This document shows positions 6,570-12,440 of a stretch of DNA of 12,440 nt, piece after piece. The translations under genes and the position numbers were made by a program. Within the stretch, counting starts at the first letter, position 1; each line of letters opens with the position of its first letter. The notes beneath the pieces were generated by a model. That model worked only from the letters and a program-made list of their open reading frames with translations. It was not told where the DNA came from and did no database searches. This DNA is from Caldora sp. SIO3E6 (lineage in GTDB: Bacteria > Cyanobacteriota > Cyanobacteriia > Cyanobacteriales > Coleofasciculaceae), in contig JAAHHL010000104.1 in assembly GCA_010672185.1 (NCBI GenBank), positions 1-12,440 of the forward strand, in the 5' to 3' direction.

Positions 6570-7601
6570 CTAATCCTCGGCAAAAATATAGCGGTGCAAC
6601 TCACTGGGGTTAGGCTCAGGACTCGACTCAGCAAATTCAACAGATTCATTAATAACATCTTGAATTTTTTGCTTGATTGCCTGGAGTTCCTCAGCATCTG
6701 CCAAATTGTTTTCTGTGAGGTAAGCAGCCAATTTTTGAATAGGATCGCGAGTTAACCAAAATTCCTTCTCTTCTGGGGAGCGAAGTTCATCAGGATCAGC
6801 TAGAGAGTGCCCCCGGAAACGGTAAGTAAGAGCTTCAATTAGGGTAGGACCTTCTCCAGCACGAGCGCGGGCGATCGCTTCTTGGGCTACAGTTCTGACT
6901 GCTAGAACATCCATTCCGTCTACTTCTACACCAGCCATGCCAAACACACTGGCTTTTTTGTAAATCTCCGGCTGGGATGTTGCTCGCTCATGAGCCATCC
7001 CAATTGCCCACTTATTGTTCTCGACTACATAAATAATTGGCAGTTGCCAAAGAGCTGCCATATTCAAACATTCAAAAAACTGACCATTATTGCAAGCTCC
7101 ATCACCAAAAAAGCAAGCAGTTACTTGATCTGCGTTGTTATCTCCCAAAGCCTCTCGTCGATACTTGCTTTGAAAAGCAGCACCAGTAGCAACTGGAATC
7201 CCTTCTGCTACAAAAGCATAGCCTCCCAACAAATTATGTTGGGCGGAAAACAGGTGCATTGAACCACCACGGCCTTTGCTACAGCCAGTTGCTTTGCCGA
7301 ATAACTCTGCCATCACCTCCCGCGCTGATACCCCTGCACTTAAAGCATGAACATGATCGCGATAGGTGCTACAAACAAAATCTTCATCGGAACGCAATGC
7401 CTTAATCACACCAGTTGACACTGCTTCTTGACCATTGTACAGGTGGACAAAACCAAACATTTTGCCCCGGTAATACATCTCAGCGCACTTGTCCTCAAAC
7501 AAGCGCCCTAGTACCATATCTTCGTATAGGACTAATCCTTCTTCTTTAGTGATCGTGCCGGAAGCAATTTTTAAATCGGGTAAAGTTCGTTCTTGAACCA
7601 T
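6570..7601 (-). CDS. pdhA: Pyruvate dehydrogenase E1 component, alpha subunit
   Basis: The 343-residue product is the alpha chain of the thiamine-diphosphate enzyme that decarboxylates pyruvate and passes the acetyl group to the E2 lipoyl domain, working as an alpha2-beta2 cytoplasmic complex. With the chosen start, the cofactor motif begins at GDGACNNGQ (166-174) and ends at VVENNKWAIG (192-201). YRDHVHAL is at 80-87 and the loop YRFRGHSLADPDELR is at 260-274, which corresponds to the phosphorylation loop of mitochondrial E1alpha. I chose the ATG at 7601 because cyanobacterial PdhA typically begins MVQERTLP and has about 340 residues, and a GAGG lies about 14 bases upstream. An upstream in-frame ATG at 7676 would add 25 atypical residues and lacks a ribosome site. 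As usual in cyanobacteria, pdhB and pdhC are not adjacent. The gene is divergent from ftn2, with a tnpB element between. Confidence 0.95.
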   Translation of the reverse strand: MVQERTLPDLKIASGTITKEEGLVLYEDMVLGRLFEDKCAEMYYRGKMFGFVHLYNGQEAVSTGVIKALRSDEDFVCSTYRDHVHALSAGVSAREVMAELFGKATGCSKGRGGSMHLFSAQHNLLGGYAFVAEGIPVATGAAFQSKYRREALGDNNADQVTACFFGDGACNNGQFFECLNMAALWQLPIIYVVENNKWAIGMAHERATSQPEIYKKASVFGMAGVEVDGMDVLAVRTVAQEAIARARAGEGPTLIEALTYRFRGHSLADPDELRSPEEKEFWLTRDPIQKLAAYLTENNLADAEELQAIKQKIQDVINESVEFAESSPEPNPSELHRYIFAED

Positions 7602-7893
7602 AAGTTTAGTAATATCCTCACTGTAAAACTCACTGGAGTTAAAATAGCATTCTTTTTCTAATTTAACTGTCTCCATCAGGAGAATAACCTGCGGATGTTG
7701 CTATAATAAATATAACCCTTGTACATCTCCTCCTTGCTGGAAAAGGCAACAAGCAACTGGAGAAAGAGCAAGAGACAATACCTCGATAAAAATTCTTATC
7801 GAAAATTTTGGGTTTAAAACCCGGTTCTTGTAGGACTGCTTTACATTTCTCGGCAGCTGTTTTACCATAGTATATATAGTTTGTTAAGTAAGC
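7602..7893. other. Spacer between pdhA and tnpB; pdhA promoter and element left end
   Basis: This 292-base region must hold the pdhA promoter and the undefined left end of the tnpB element. On the minus strand a TATTAT-like box lies near 7700-7710. Two small symmetric elements sit closer to tnpB: tcgataa (7783-7789) with ttatcga (7796-7802), and gggttt-a-aaaccc (7810-7822). Subterminal hairpins are expected at the left ends of IS200/IS605-type elements, so one of these could mark it. On the plus strand, TATATA near 7871-7876, about 20 bases before the tnpB ATG, is a plausible -10 box. No gene is supported here. Confidence 0.4.
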
Positions 7894-9078
7894 ATGATCA
7901 AAGCCTATAAGTACAGAATCTATCCGACTCAAGAGCAATCTCTATTGCTTGCCAAGTCTTTTGGTTCAGTACGTTGGTTTTACAACTATGGGCTGGAACT
8001 GACATCTAAGACCTACCTAGAAACTGGCAAAGGTTTGAGTCGTAATGACATCATCAAGCTTTTGCCTAAATTGAAAAAAGAGTATGAATGGTTGAAAGAA
8101 CCGCCATCTCAAATTCTACAACAAGCGGCTTTAGATTTGTCTAGTGCTTTTCTCAACTTTTTTGAAGGAAGGGCTAGATATCCGTGTTTCAAAAACAAAC
8201 ACACTAAGCAGTCTATCCGGTTTCCTCAAGGGTGTAATCTAACTGGAAGTTACTTGAGTTTACCAAAACTCAAAAAAGTCTATTGTCGGGTTTCTCGTGT
8301 GCCCATCGGTACTCTGAAATCAGTAACAGTTTCTCGGACAGTAACAGGGGAATACTATGCTGCCTGTCTCTATGATGATGGTAAAGAAAAGTCCAACCCA
8401 AGCAGTGAGGGAAAAGCAATAGGAATTGATGTTGGGCTAACTCATTTTGCGATTACTTCCGATGGAAGTAAGCACGGCAATCCTAAATACTATCGTCAGT
8501 ATCAGAAAAAACTAGGGATTCATCAAAAGCGCCTAAGCAGAAAGCAAAAAGGCTCAAGCAACCGAAATAAAGCGAGAATTTTAGTAGCTAAAGTACATCA
8601 AAAAATTAGCAGATGTCGGGAAGATTTTCTACACAAACTAAGTCGTAAATTAGTAGACGAGAACCAAGTCATAGTTGTAGAAAATTTAGCGATTAAGGGC
8701 ATAGTAAGAAATCACAAACTAGCTAAATCAATTAATGACGCTGGCTGGGGAATGTTTTGTACCATGCTGAAGTACAAAGCGGAATGGGAAGGGAAAACAT
8801 ACCTAGAAATAGATAGATTTTTCCCATCCTCAAAGATCTGTTATGTCTGCCTCAATCAAGTAGGTAATCTACCTCTGAATATTCGAGAGTGGACTTGCGG
8901 TAAGTGTAAAACACATCACGACAGGGACATAAACGCAGCGATAAATATTAGAGAAGAAGGTTTACGAATTTTGGCGGGAGGGCATCTCGCTACCGCTTCT
9001 GGAGAACGAGTAAGACCAAGTAAAGGCACTGCTTTTACAAGGCGTTTTTCTGTGAAGGAAGAATCCCCATGCCTTTAG
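7894..9078 (+). CDS. tnpB: TnpB, RNA-guided RuvC-type nuclease
   Basis: The 394-residue protein is full length for TnpB. These nucleases of IS200/IS605 elements use an RNA from the element's right end (omega RNA) as guide and are the ancestors of Cas12. The N-terminus MIKAYKYRIYPT is the classic start of the helix-turn-helix/WED region. RuvC residues are all in place: D179 in IGIDVGLTHF, E263 in IVVENLAI and D345 in HDRDINAAIN. The zinc ribbon is complete with C316, C319, C335 and C338. It should therefore be catalytically competent. The last 25 or so residues are basic and are encoded by DNA that probably doubles as omega RNA. The start ATG at 7894 fits the family; only a weak ribosome site precedes it. 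No frameshift or stop interrupts it, suggesting a recent or maintained copy. Confidence 0.95.
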   Translation: MIKAYKYRIYPTQEQSLLLAKSFGSVRWFYNYGLELTSKTYLETGKGLSRNDIIKLLPKLKKEYEWLKEPPSQILQQAALDLSSAFLNFFEGRARYPCFKNKHTKQSIRFPQGCNLTGSYLSLPKLKKVYCRVSRVPIGTLKSVTVSRTVTGEYYAACLYDDGKEKSNPSSEGKAIGIDVGLTHFAITSDGSKHGNPKYYRQYQKKLGIHQKRLSRKQKGSSNRNKARILVAKVHQKISRCREDFLHKLSRKLVDENQVIVVENLAIKGIVRNHKLAKSINDAGWGMFCTMLKYKAEWEGKTYLEIDRFFPSSKICYVCLNQVGNLPLNIREWTCGKCKTHHDRDINAAINIREEGLRILAGGHLATASGERVRPSKGTAFTRRFSVKEESPCL

Positions 9079-9094
9079 GCTGGGGAGTTGTCAA
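8980..9094 (+). ncRNA. Candidate omega RNA overlapping the 3' end of tnpB
   Basis: TnpB elements make a guide RNA whose scaffold comes from the end of tnpB and the right end of the element. Here the scaffold would end with the hairpin at 9065-9085, which includes the tnpB stop codon (9076-9078), and finish at or near tcaa (9091-9094). The following bases from 9095 (gatataagctgaagca) would be the guide. The 5' limit is a guess, and the exact element border could differ by a few bases. No promoter was identified for it; it may be processed from the tnpB mRNA. Confidence 0.5.
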
Positions 9095-9205
9095 GATATA
9101 AGCTGAAGCAACATTATAGGTTGTGGAACTTGCAAAATGCGGGTTTTAACAGGTTGAATGTTGCACTACCATAAATGCAGTTACTCTTTGCTGGGGAAGT
9201 GGACT

Positions 9206-11491
9206 GTGCGAATTCCGCTCGATTATTACCGAATTTTAGGATTACCGATCCAGGCTAGCGTTGATCAAATCAGTCAGGCTTATCGCGATCGCACCTTGCA
9301 ATTGCCGCGCCGAGAATATTCGGAAGTGGCGATTGCCTCTCGTAAACAACTCCTAGACGAAGCCTACGAGACTCTTTCTGAGCCTGAACAACGCTCTGCC
9401 TATGATAGTAACTTTCTGACCAAAACTTATGACCAAGAGCCAGACCAAGCCTTAGCCGCAAAGCGCTCTAGCCAAGGAGTCGCAACTAACTCTGGTGCCG
9501 ACTCCCATACCCCTAGTATTGAAATCAAAGATCAGCAATTGGTTGGGGTATTGTTGATCCTGCAAGAACTTGGGGAATATGAACTGGTACTGAAGCTAGG
9601 GCAACCTTATCTGAATAGCAGTGATAGCATTAGTTTGGATAAGGGTCGCTTGGGAGACCCGCAGTTAGTTCGAGCTGACATTGTTTTAACTCTAGCACTG
9701 GCCTGCCTGGAACTTGGTAGAGAGCAGTGGCAACAGGGTCAGTACGAAAATGCTGCTACTTCCCTAGAAACAGGTCAAGAGTTACTCCTAAGAGAAGGTT
9801 TATTTCCCAGTGTCCGAGGAGAAATTCAAGCAGACCTCTACAAACTTCGCCCTTACCGTATCTTGGAGCTATTAGCCCTTCCCGATGAAAGTATTAGTGA
9901 AAGGCGCAATGGCTTGCGTTTGCTGCAAGATATGCTACAGGAGCGTGGAGGTATTGATGGTAATGCTGACGATCAATCAGGATTAGGAATTGATGACTTT
10001 CTCCGCTTTATCCAACAATTGCGGAGTTATCTAAGTGCTGCTGAGCAGCAAAATCTGTTTGAGACAGAAGCTCGTCGTCCTTCCGCTGTTGCCACTTACT
10101 TAGCCGTCTACGCCTTACTAGCAAGGGGATTTGCCCAAAGGCAACCGGCCTTAATTTCCCGTGGCAAGCAACTACTGATGCGCTTGAGTAAACGTCAGGA
10201 TGTTCATCTCGAACAAGCAGTATGTGCCTTACTTTTAGGTCAAACAGAAGAAGCCAGTAAAGCACTCGAGCTCTCTCAGGAGTATGAACCTCTTGCCTTT
10301 ATTCGCGAACATTCTCAGGGAGCTCCAGACTTATTACCAGGATTGTGCCTCTATGGAGAGCGTTGGCTACAAAATTCAGTATTTACCCATTTCCGAGACT
10401 TAGCTGAGCAGAAGGTTTCTTTAAAAGAATATTTTGCTGATGAACAGGTACAGTCATATCTAGAAAATCTTTCAGATTCAGCAGGAGACACTGCCAACGA
10501 ATGGGCAGTGGTGGAATCTCAGAAAAAAGCCTATGCGACTACAGCATCTTCCAGGGGAAGTAGTGGCACAACAGTGTTGACCACAGACAAATTTCCCCTA
10601 AATACCAACGAATCAGGCACAGTCCCTTCACCGTGGACAAGAGAGCCTGCTACTGTTGCAGCTAGCCGGAGTGCGACTGCCGAGCATTCAACAGTCTCAG
10701 CTGCTTCAAGTATGCCCACAGCTCAGAGGGTTGTCCCCACACCAACAGTAAGAGATTCAAAAGTTACCAGCTTCCCTAATGAAAGGTCACAACACCAACA
10801 TCGGAGCGATTCTACAGGGAGGAGTAATGTCGTTCCATCACCTAGTATTAGGGAAAATCCGGATGATTTAGCACCTAGTAATCTGCAAGTCTTATCTAGG
10901 AACTCCAAACCTTTCTCACAAACTAGACGTCCCCTCTTACCCACTATTTTGGTTTTGATCGGATTGGGAGTTCTTGGTCTAGTGTTGATTGGACCGTTAA
11001 TGGGACGGAAGACAGCAGAACTAGAAGGAGAACAGCCTCAGGTGGAGCTAGAGCAGCCTCCTGTAGAAATTCCTGAGTCGGATAGTCCGATAACTTCTCC
11101 AGAAGGTTTGTTGACCCAGGAAACAGCGAAGCAAGTAATCCAAACTTGGTTGTCTACCAAGAGTAACGCTCTTGGTACAGAGCATCAAGTGGAGCAATTA
11201 GCTCAGATCTTAGTGAATCCCAGTTTGTCTAATTGGCAGCAAATTGCTGAAGAAACTAAGCAAAATGGTTCTTATTGGGAGTACCAGCACCAGGTTGAAG
11301 TTAATTCAGTTAATACCAGCGATGCTAACCAAGATCAAGCTACGGTAGATGCCGCTGTCAAGGAAGCTGGCTCTTTTTATCAAAATGATGTGCTTAACCA
11401 AGCCGTATCCTATGATGACAACTTGCGGGTACGGTATGATTTAGTGCGCCAAGATGGTCAGTGGTTTATTAGAGATGTAAGTGTATATTAA
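9206..11491 (+). CDS. ftn2: Cell division protein Ftn2/ZipN (ARC6 homologue)
   Basis: This 761-residue membrane protein is the cyanobacterial FtsZ-ring anchor, the counterpart of plastid ARC6. An N-terminal J-like domain occupies residues 6-67 (DYYRILGLPIQAS to QRSAYD), and the HPD tripeptide of true DnaJ proteins is absent (the loop reads LQLPRREYS). A long helical region follows to about 430, then a Ser/Thr/Pro-rich linker at about 431-574. One membrane helix (LPTILVLIGLGVLGLVLIG) lies at 578-596, and a C-terminal ARC6-type domain from about 633 to the end is expected in the periplasm. I chose the GTG at 9206 because family members begin (M)RIPLDYYRILG and a purine-rich GGGGAAG lies a few bases upstream. 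An ATG at 9158 would add 16 unconserved residues. It is divergent from pdhA; the tnpB element ends about 110 bases upstream, so ftn2 must have its promoter there or read through from tnpB. Confidence 0.93.
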   Translation: MRIPLDYYRILGLPIQASVDQISQAYRDRTLQLPRREYSEVAIASRKQLLDEAYETLSEPEQRSAYDSNFLTKTYDQEPDQALAAKRSSQGVATNSGADSHTPSIEIKDQQLVGVLLILQELGEYELVLKLGQPYLNSSDSISLDKGRLGDPQLVRADIVLTLALACLELGREQWQQGQYENAATSLETGQELLLREGLFPSVRGEIQADLYKLRPYRILELLALPDESISERRNGLRLLQDMLQERGGIDGNADDQSGLGIDDFLRFIQQLRSYLSAAEQQNLFETEARRPSAVATYLAVYALLARGFAQRQPALISRGKQLLMRLSKRQDVHLEQAVCALLLGQTEEASKALELSQEYEPLAFIREHSQGAPDLLPGLCLYGERWLQNSVFTHFRDLAEQKVSLKEYFADEQVQSYLENLSDSAGDTANEWAVVESQKKAYATTASSRGSSGTTVLTTDKFPLNTNESGTVPSPWTREPATVAASRSATAEHSTVSAASSMPTAQRVVPTPTVRDSKVTSFPNERSQHQHRSDSTGRSNVVPSPSIRENPDDLAPSNLQVLSRNSKPFSQTRRPLLPTILVLIGLGVLGLVLIGPLMGRKTAELEGEQPQVELEQPPVEIPESDSPITSPEGLLTQETAKQVIQTWLSTKSNALGTEHQVEQLAQILVNPSLSNWQQIAEETKQNGSYWEYQHQVEVNSVNTSDANQDQATVDAAVKEAGSFYQNDVLNQAVSYDDNLRVRYDLVRQDGQWFIRDVSVY

Positions 11492-11495
11492 GGCG

Positions 11496-11521
11496 AATTC
11501 AAAATTCAAAATTCAAAATTC
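11496..11521. repeat. Heptamer repeat aattcaa, about 3.7 units
   Basis: Starting 4 bases after the ftn2 stop, aattcaa is repeated three times perfectly and then partially. It is another 7-bp array of the STRR type. Confidence 0.9.
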
Positions 11522-11810
11522 TTGCATTGATGGAATCGCCGAAAAAGAAGTCAGCAAACGTGTCATATCAAGGGATTCAGCCCCAAATATAGGATTTTAG
11601 TTTCTGAAGAGCTCCTGAGGAGCGCTTCGCGCCCCCAATTGAATAGGAGAAACACTATTTCCTACTACCTTCTACCTCCTTCCTCCTTCCTCACCTCCTG
11701 CCTCCTGCCTCCTGCCTCCTAGTTTCTCGAGAGTAATGAGTAAATATAGATTTTTTTCCCTATCTCCCCCAGCTCCCTCAGCTCCCTAAAGCACATTTTT
11801 AGCTGTGTTG
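11522..11810. other. Repeat-filled spacer downstream of ftn2
   Basis: There is no gene in this stretch. It contains the small hairpin gctcc-tga-ggagc (11611-11623) followed by gcg-cttcg-cgc (11622-11632), which could serve as the ftn2 transcript end. It also contains two minus-strand copies of the ctctt-nagaaac module (around 11601-11612 and 11722-11735), the long cctcctg array, and a 9-bp direct repeat cagctccct (11770-11778, 11779-11787). Confidence 0.6.
11661..11721. repeat. Heptamer repeat cctcctg family, 8 full units
   Basis: Units read cctacta, ccttcta, cctcctt, cctcctt, a shortened cctca, then cctcctg three times and cctccta. The phase is broken only by the 5-bp unit at 11689-11693. 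The gradient from diverged units at the left to perfect units at the centre-right suggests growth by slippage in the right-hand part. Confidence 0.9.
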
Positions 11811-11930
11811 CACCAGTAGTGGACTGACCCAGCTAAAATGAGGCATTAGCATTTATGGTTTAAACCCGGAATTTCCAAAATGCTGTGGATTTTCTATTGC
11901 ACAGTTTTAGGTGGGTCACGGCAGTAGGTG
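11811..11930. repeat. 120-bp foldback (MITE-like) element
   Basis: The arm tgacccagctaaaa (11825-11838) pairs with ttttaggtgggtca (11905-11918) at 13 of 14 positions. The pairing continues loosely outward to cacc (11811-11814) and ggtg (11927-11930). Inside, agcattt-a-tgg (11848-11858) pairs with ccaaaatgct (11875-11884), and ggtttaaacc (11857-11866) is a perfect palindrome. The left arm can instead pair with ttttagctg (11797-11805) as a perfect 9-bp stem, so two folds compete. It lies 65 bases before the opine-dehydrogenase-like gene and may include part of its promoter or leader. Confidence 0.55.
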
Positions 11931-11995
11931 CTTATCTTGTTTGGTTTGTTCCTCCAAATATACTTTTCAAAAAGGAGAACTTTTAACTATCCACT

Positions 11996-12440
11996 ATGAT
12001 GAAACCGATACGAGTTGTTATCTGTGGTACTGGTAATGGGAGCCATGCTCTTGCAGGGGTTATTGCCAGCCAAGCTGATACCGAAGTGTGCGTCTTAACC
12101 CGCAGTTTGGAAACAGTCGAGCGCTGGACTCAGACCCGAGAAGTCCAACCTTTGAATGTAATCTTTAAAGATAAGGCAGGCGATCGCCCTCCCCTCTCGA
12201 CCCAAGCTTTCTCCATTACTCACGATCCAGAAGTAGCTGCCAAAAATTGTGATCTTGTGCTTTTGGGGTTGCCCGCCTTTGGGCATCTTCCCTACCTCAC
12301 TCGCCTAGGTCCTTACCTAGAACCTGGATGTACGATCGTTGGGCTTCCAGGTCAGAGCGCCTTCGAGATTGATGTCAACCAAGCTTTAGGCTCCAAGCTA
12401 CAGCAGTGCGTTGTGATCAATCTGGAAACCTTCCCCTGGA
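11996..12440 (+). CDS. Opine (octopine/nopaline) dehydrogenase-like protein, 5' part
   Basis: The frame runs off the right edge after 148 codons. The N-terminus is a Rossmann dinucleotide-binding fold: KPIRVVICGTGNGSHALAG (residues 3-21), with the GxGxxxH pattern typical of octopine dehydrogenase-type enzymes. LTRSLETVERWT (34-45) follows, then an HDPEVAAKNCDLVLLGLPAF stretch (76-95) and IVGLPGQSAFE (114-124). Such enzymes reductively join an amino acid and a 2-keto acid using NAD(P)H, or run in reverse. The catalytic C-terminal domain is outside the window, so substrate and activity are unknown. A related 2-dehydropantoate- or glycerol-3-phosphate-dehydrogenase-like enzyme is a less likely alternative. 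Two adjacent ATGs (11996, 11999) are possible starts. AAGGAG at 11972-11977 lies 18 bases upstream of the first, which is unusually far. Confidence 0.72.
   Translation, partial: MMKPIRVVICGTGNGSHALAGVIASQADTEVCVLTRSLETVERWTQTREVQPLNVIFKDKAGDRPPLSTQAFSITHDPEVAAKNCDLVLLGLPAFGHLPYLTRLGPYLEPGCTIVGLPGQSAFEIDVNQALGSKLQQCVVINLETFPW

Larger units (their letters stand above)
7894..9094 (+). mobile_element. IS200/IS605-superfamily element with tnpB only (IS1341-like)
   Basis: The unit comprises an intact tnpB and a right end with a hairpin, cccc(at)gcct-tt-aggc(t)gggg (9065-9085), followed by a tcaa tetranucleotide (9091-9094) that resembles the right cleavage site of this superfamily. There is no Y1 transposase (tnpA) next to it, so movement would depend on a TnpA encoded elsewhere. 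The left boundary lies somewhere in 7680-7893 and is not determined; the interval given covers only the supported part. The element sits between the divergent genes pdhA and ftn2 without breaking either coding frame. Confidence 0.75.

Noticed and set aside
6322..6697. Two overlapping minus-strand open frames encoding arginine-rich proteins (TRRRGDAE repeats)
   Set aside because: They are translations of the 8-bp tandem repeat and the 28-bp palindrome, and one overlaps the end of pdhA. They have no ribosome site and no family resemblance.
7663..7938. Minus-strand open frame of 91 codons between pdhA and tnpB
   Set aside because: It overlaps the tnpB start on the opposite strand and the pdhA upstream region, has no recognisable domain, and has composition unlike the real genes.
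9158..9205. ATG at 9158 as the ftn2 start
   Set aside because: The 16 residues it adds (MLHYHKCSYS...) are not like the family. Homology begins at RIPLDYYRILG just after the GTG at 9206, which has a purine-rich stretch upstream.
148..12187. Eight GCGATCGC sites as restriction or regulatory sites of special interest
   Set aside because: This is the well-known HIP1 repeat, very abundant in many cyanobacterial genomes. It supports the taxonomic call but is not a local feature.
12095..12286. Minus-strand open frame opposite the opine-dehydrogenase-like gene
   Set aside because: It is an antisense shadow of a frame with clear Rossmann-fold motifs.

Overview
The window looks like chromosomal DNA from a cyanobacterium, probably a filamentous one. 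The HIP1 octamer GCGATCGC occurs eight times in 12.4 kb (148, 255, 544, 2968, 3511, 6871, 9285 and 12180), where about 0.2 copies would be expected by chance. Several genes belong to families typical of or restricted to cyanobacteria: the Ftn2/ZipN division protein, DUF2839, DUF1815, a PucC-type (BCH2) transporter and a cyanobacterial-style PdhA. Intergenic spaces are full of short tandem repeats, mostly with a 7-bp unit, of the kind described as STRR sequences in filamentous cyanobacteria.

Layout, left to right. Positions 1-174 hold the end of an unrecognised gene, followed after 9 bases by moaB (molybdenum cofactor). After a repeat-filled spacer come three minus-strand genes separated by repeats: a DUF6765 protein with a zinc-phospholipase/nuclease-like motif (916-2016), an inositol-monophosphatase-family phosphatase (2334-3137) and a PucC/BCH2 major-facilitator protein (3297-4787). 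Two small plus-strand genes follow: a DUF2839 membrane protein (4984-5196), whose start codon lies in a perfect 11-bp inverted repeat, and a DUF1815 protein (5686-6036) behind a long leader. The convergent space 6037-6569 contains three hairpin elements and an 8-bp tandem repeat. pdhA (minus, ending at 6570) and ftn2 (plus, from 9206) are divergent, and an apparently intact tnpB element with a candidate omega-RNA end lies between them. Downstream of ftn2 are more repeats, a 120-bp foldback element, and the start of an opine-dehydrogenase-like gene cut by the window edge.

Most genes are housekeeping and do not form one pathway. PdhA makes acetyl-CoA, Ftn2 anchors the FtsZ ring, MoaB inserts into the molybdopterin pathway, and PucC-type proteins are linked to chlorophyll or antenna assembly. 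Apart from the moaB pair there is no convincing operon, because every other gene is separated by 150 to 500 bases.

I see no clear multi-gene undescribed system. The best leads are the tnpB/omega-RNA end with a predictable guide, the inverted repeat over the DUF2839 start codon, the foldback with mutually exclusive stems before the opine dehydrogenase, and that dehydrogenase itself. All similarity statements come from reading the translations; no database search was run.
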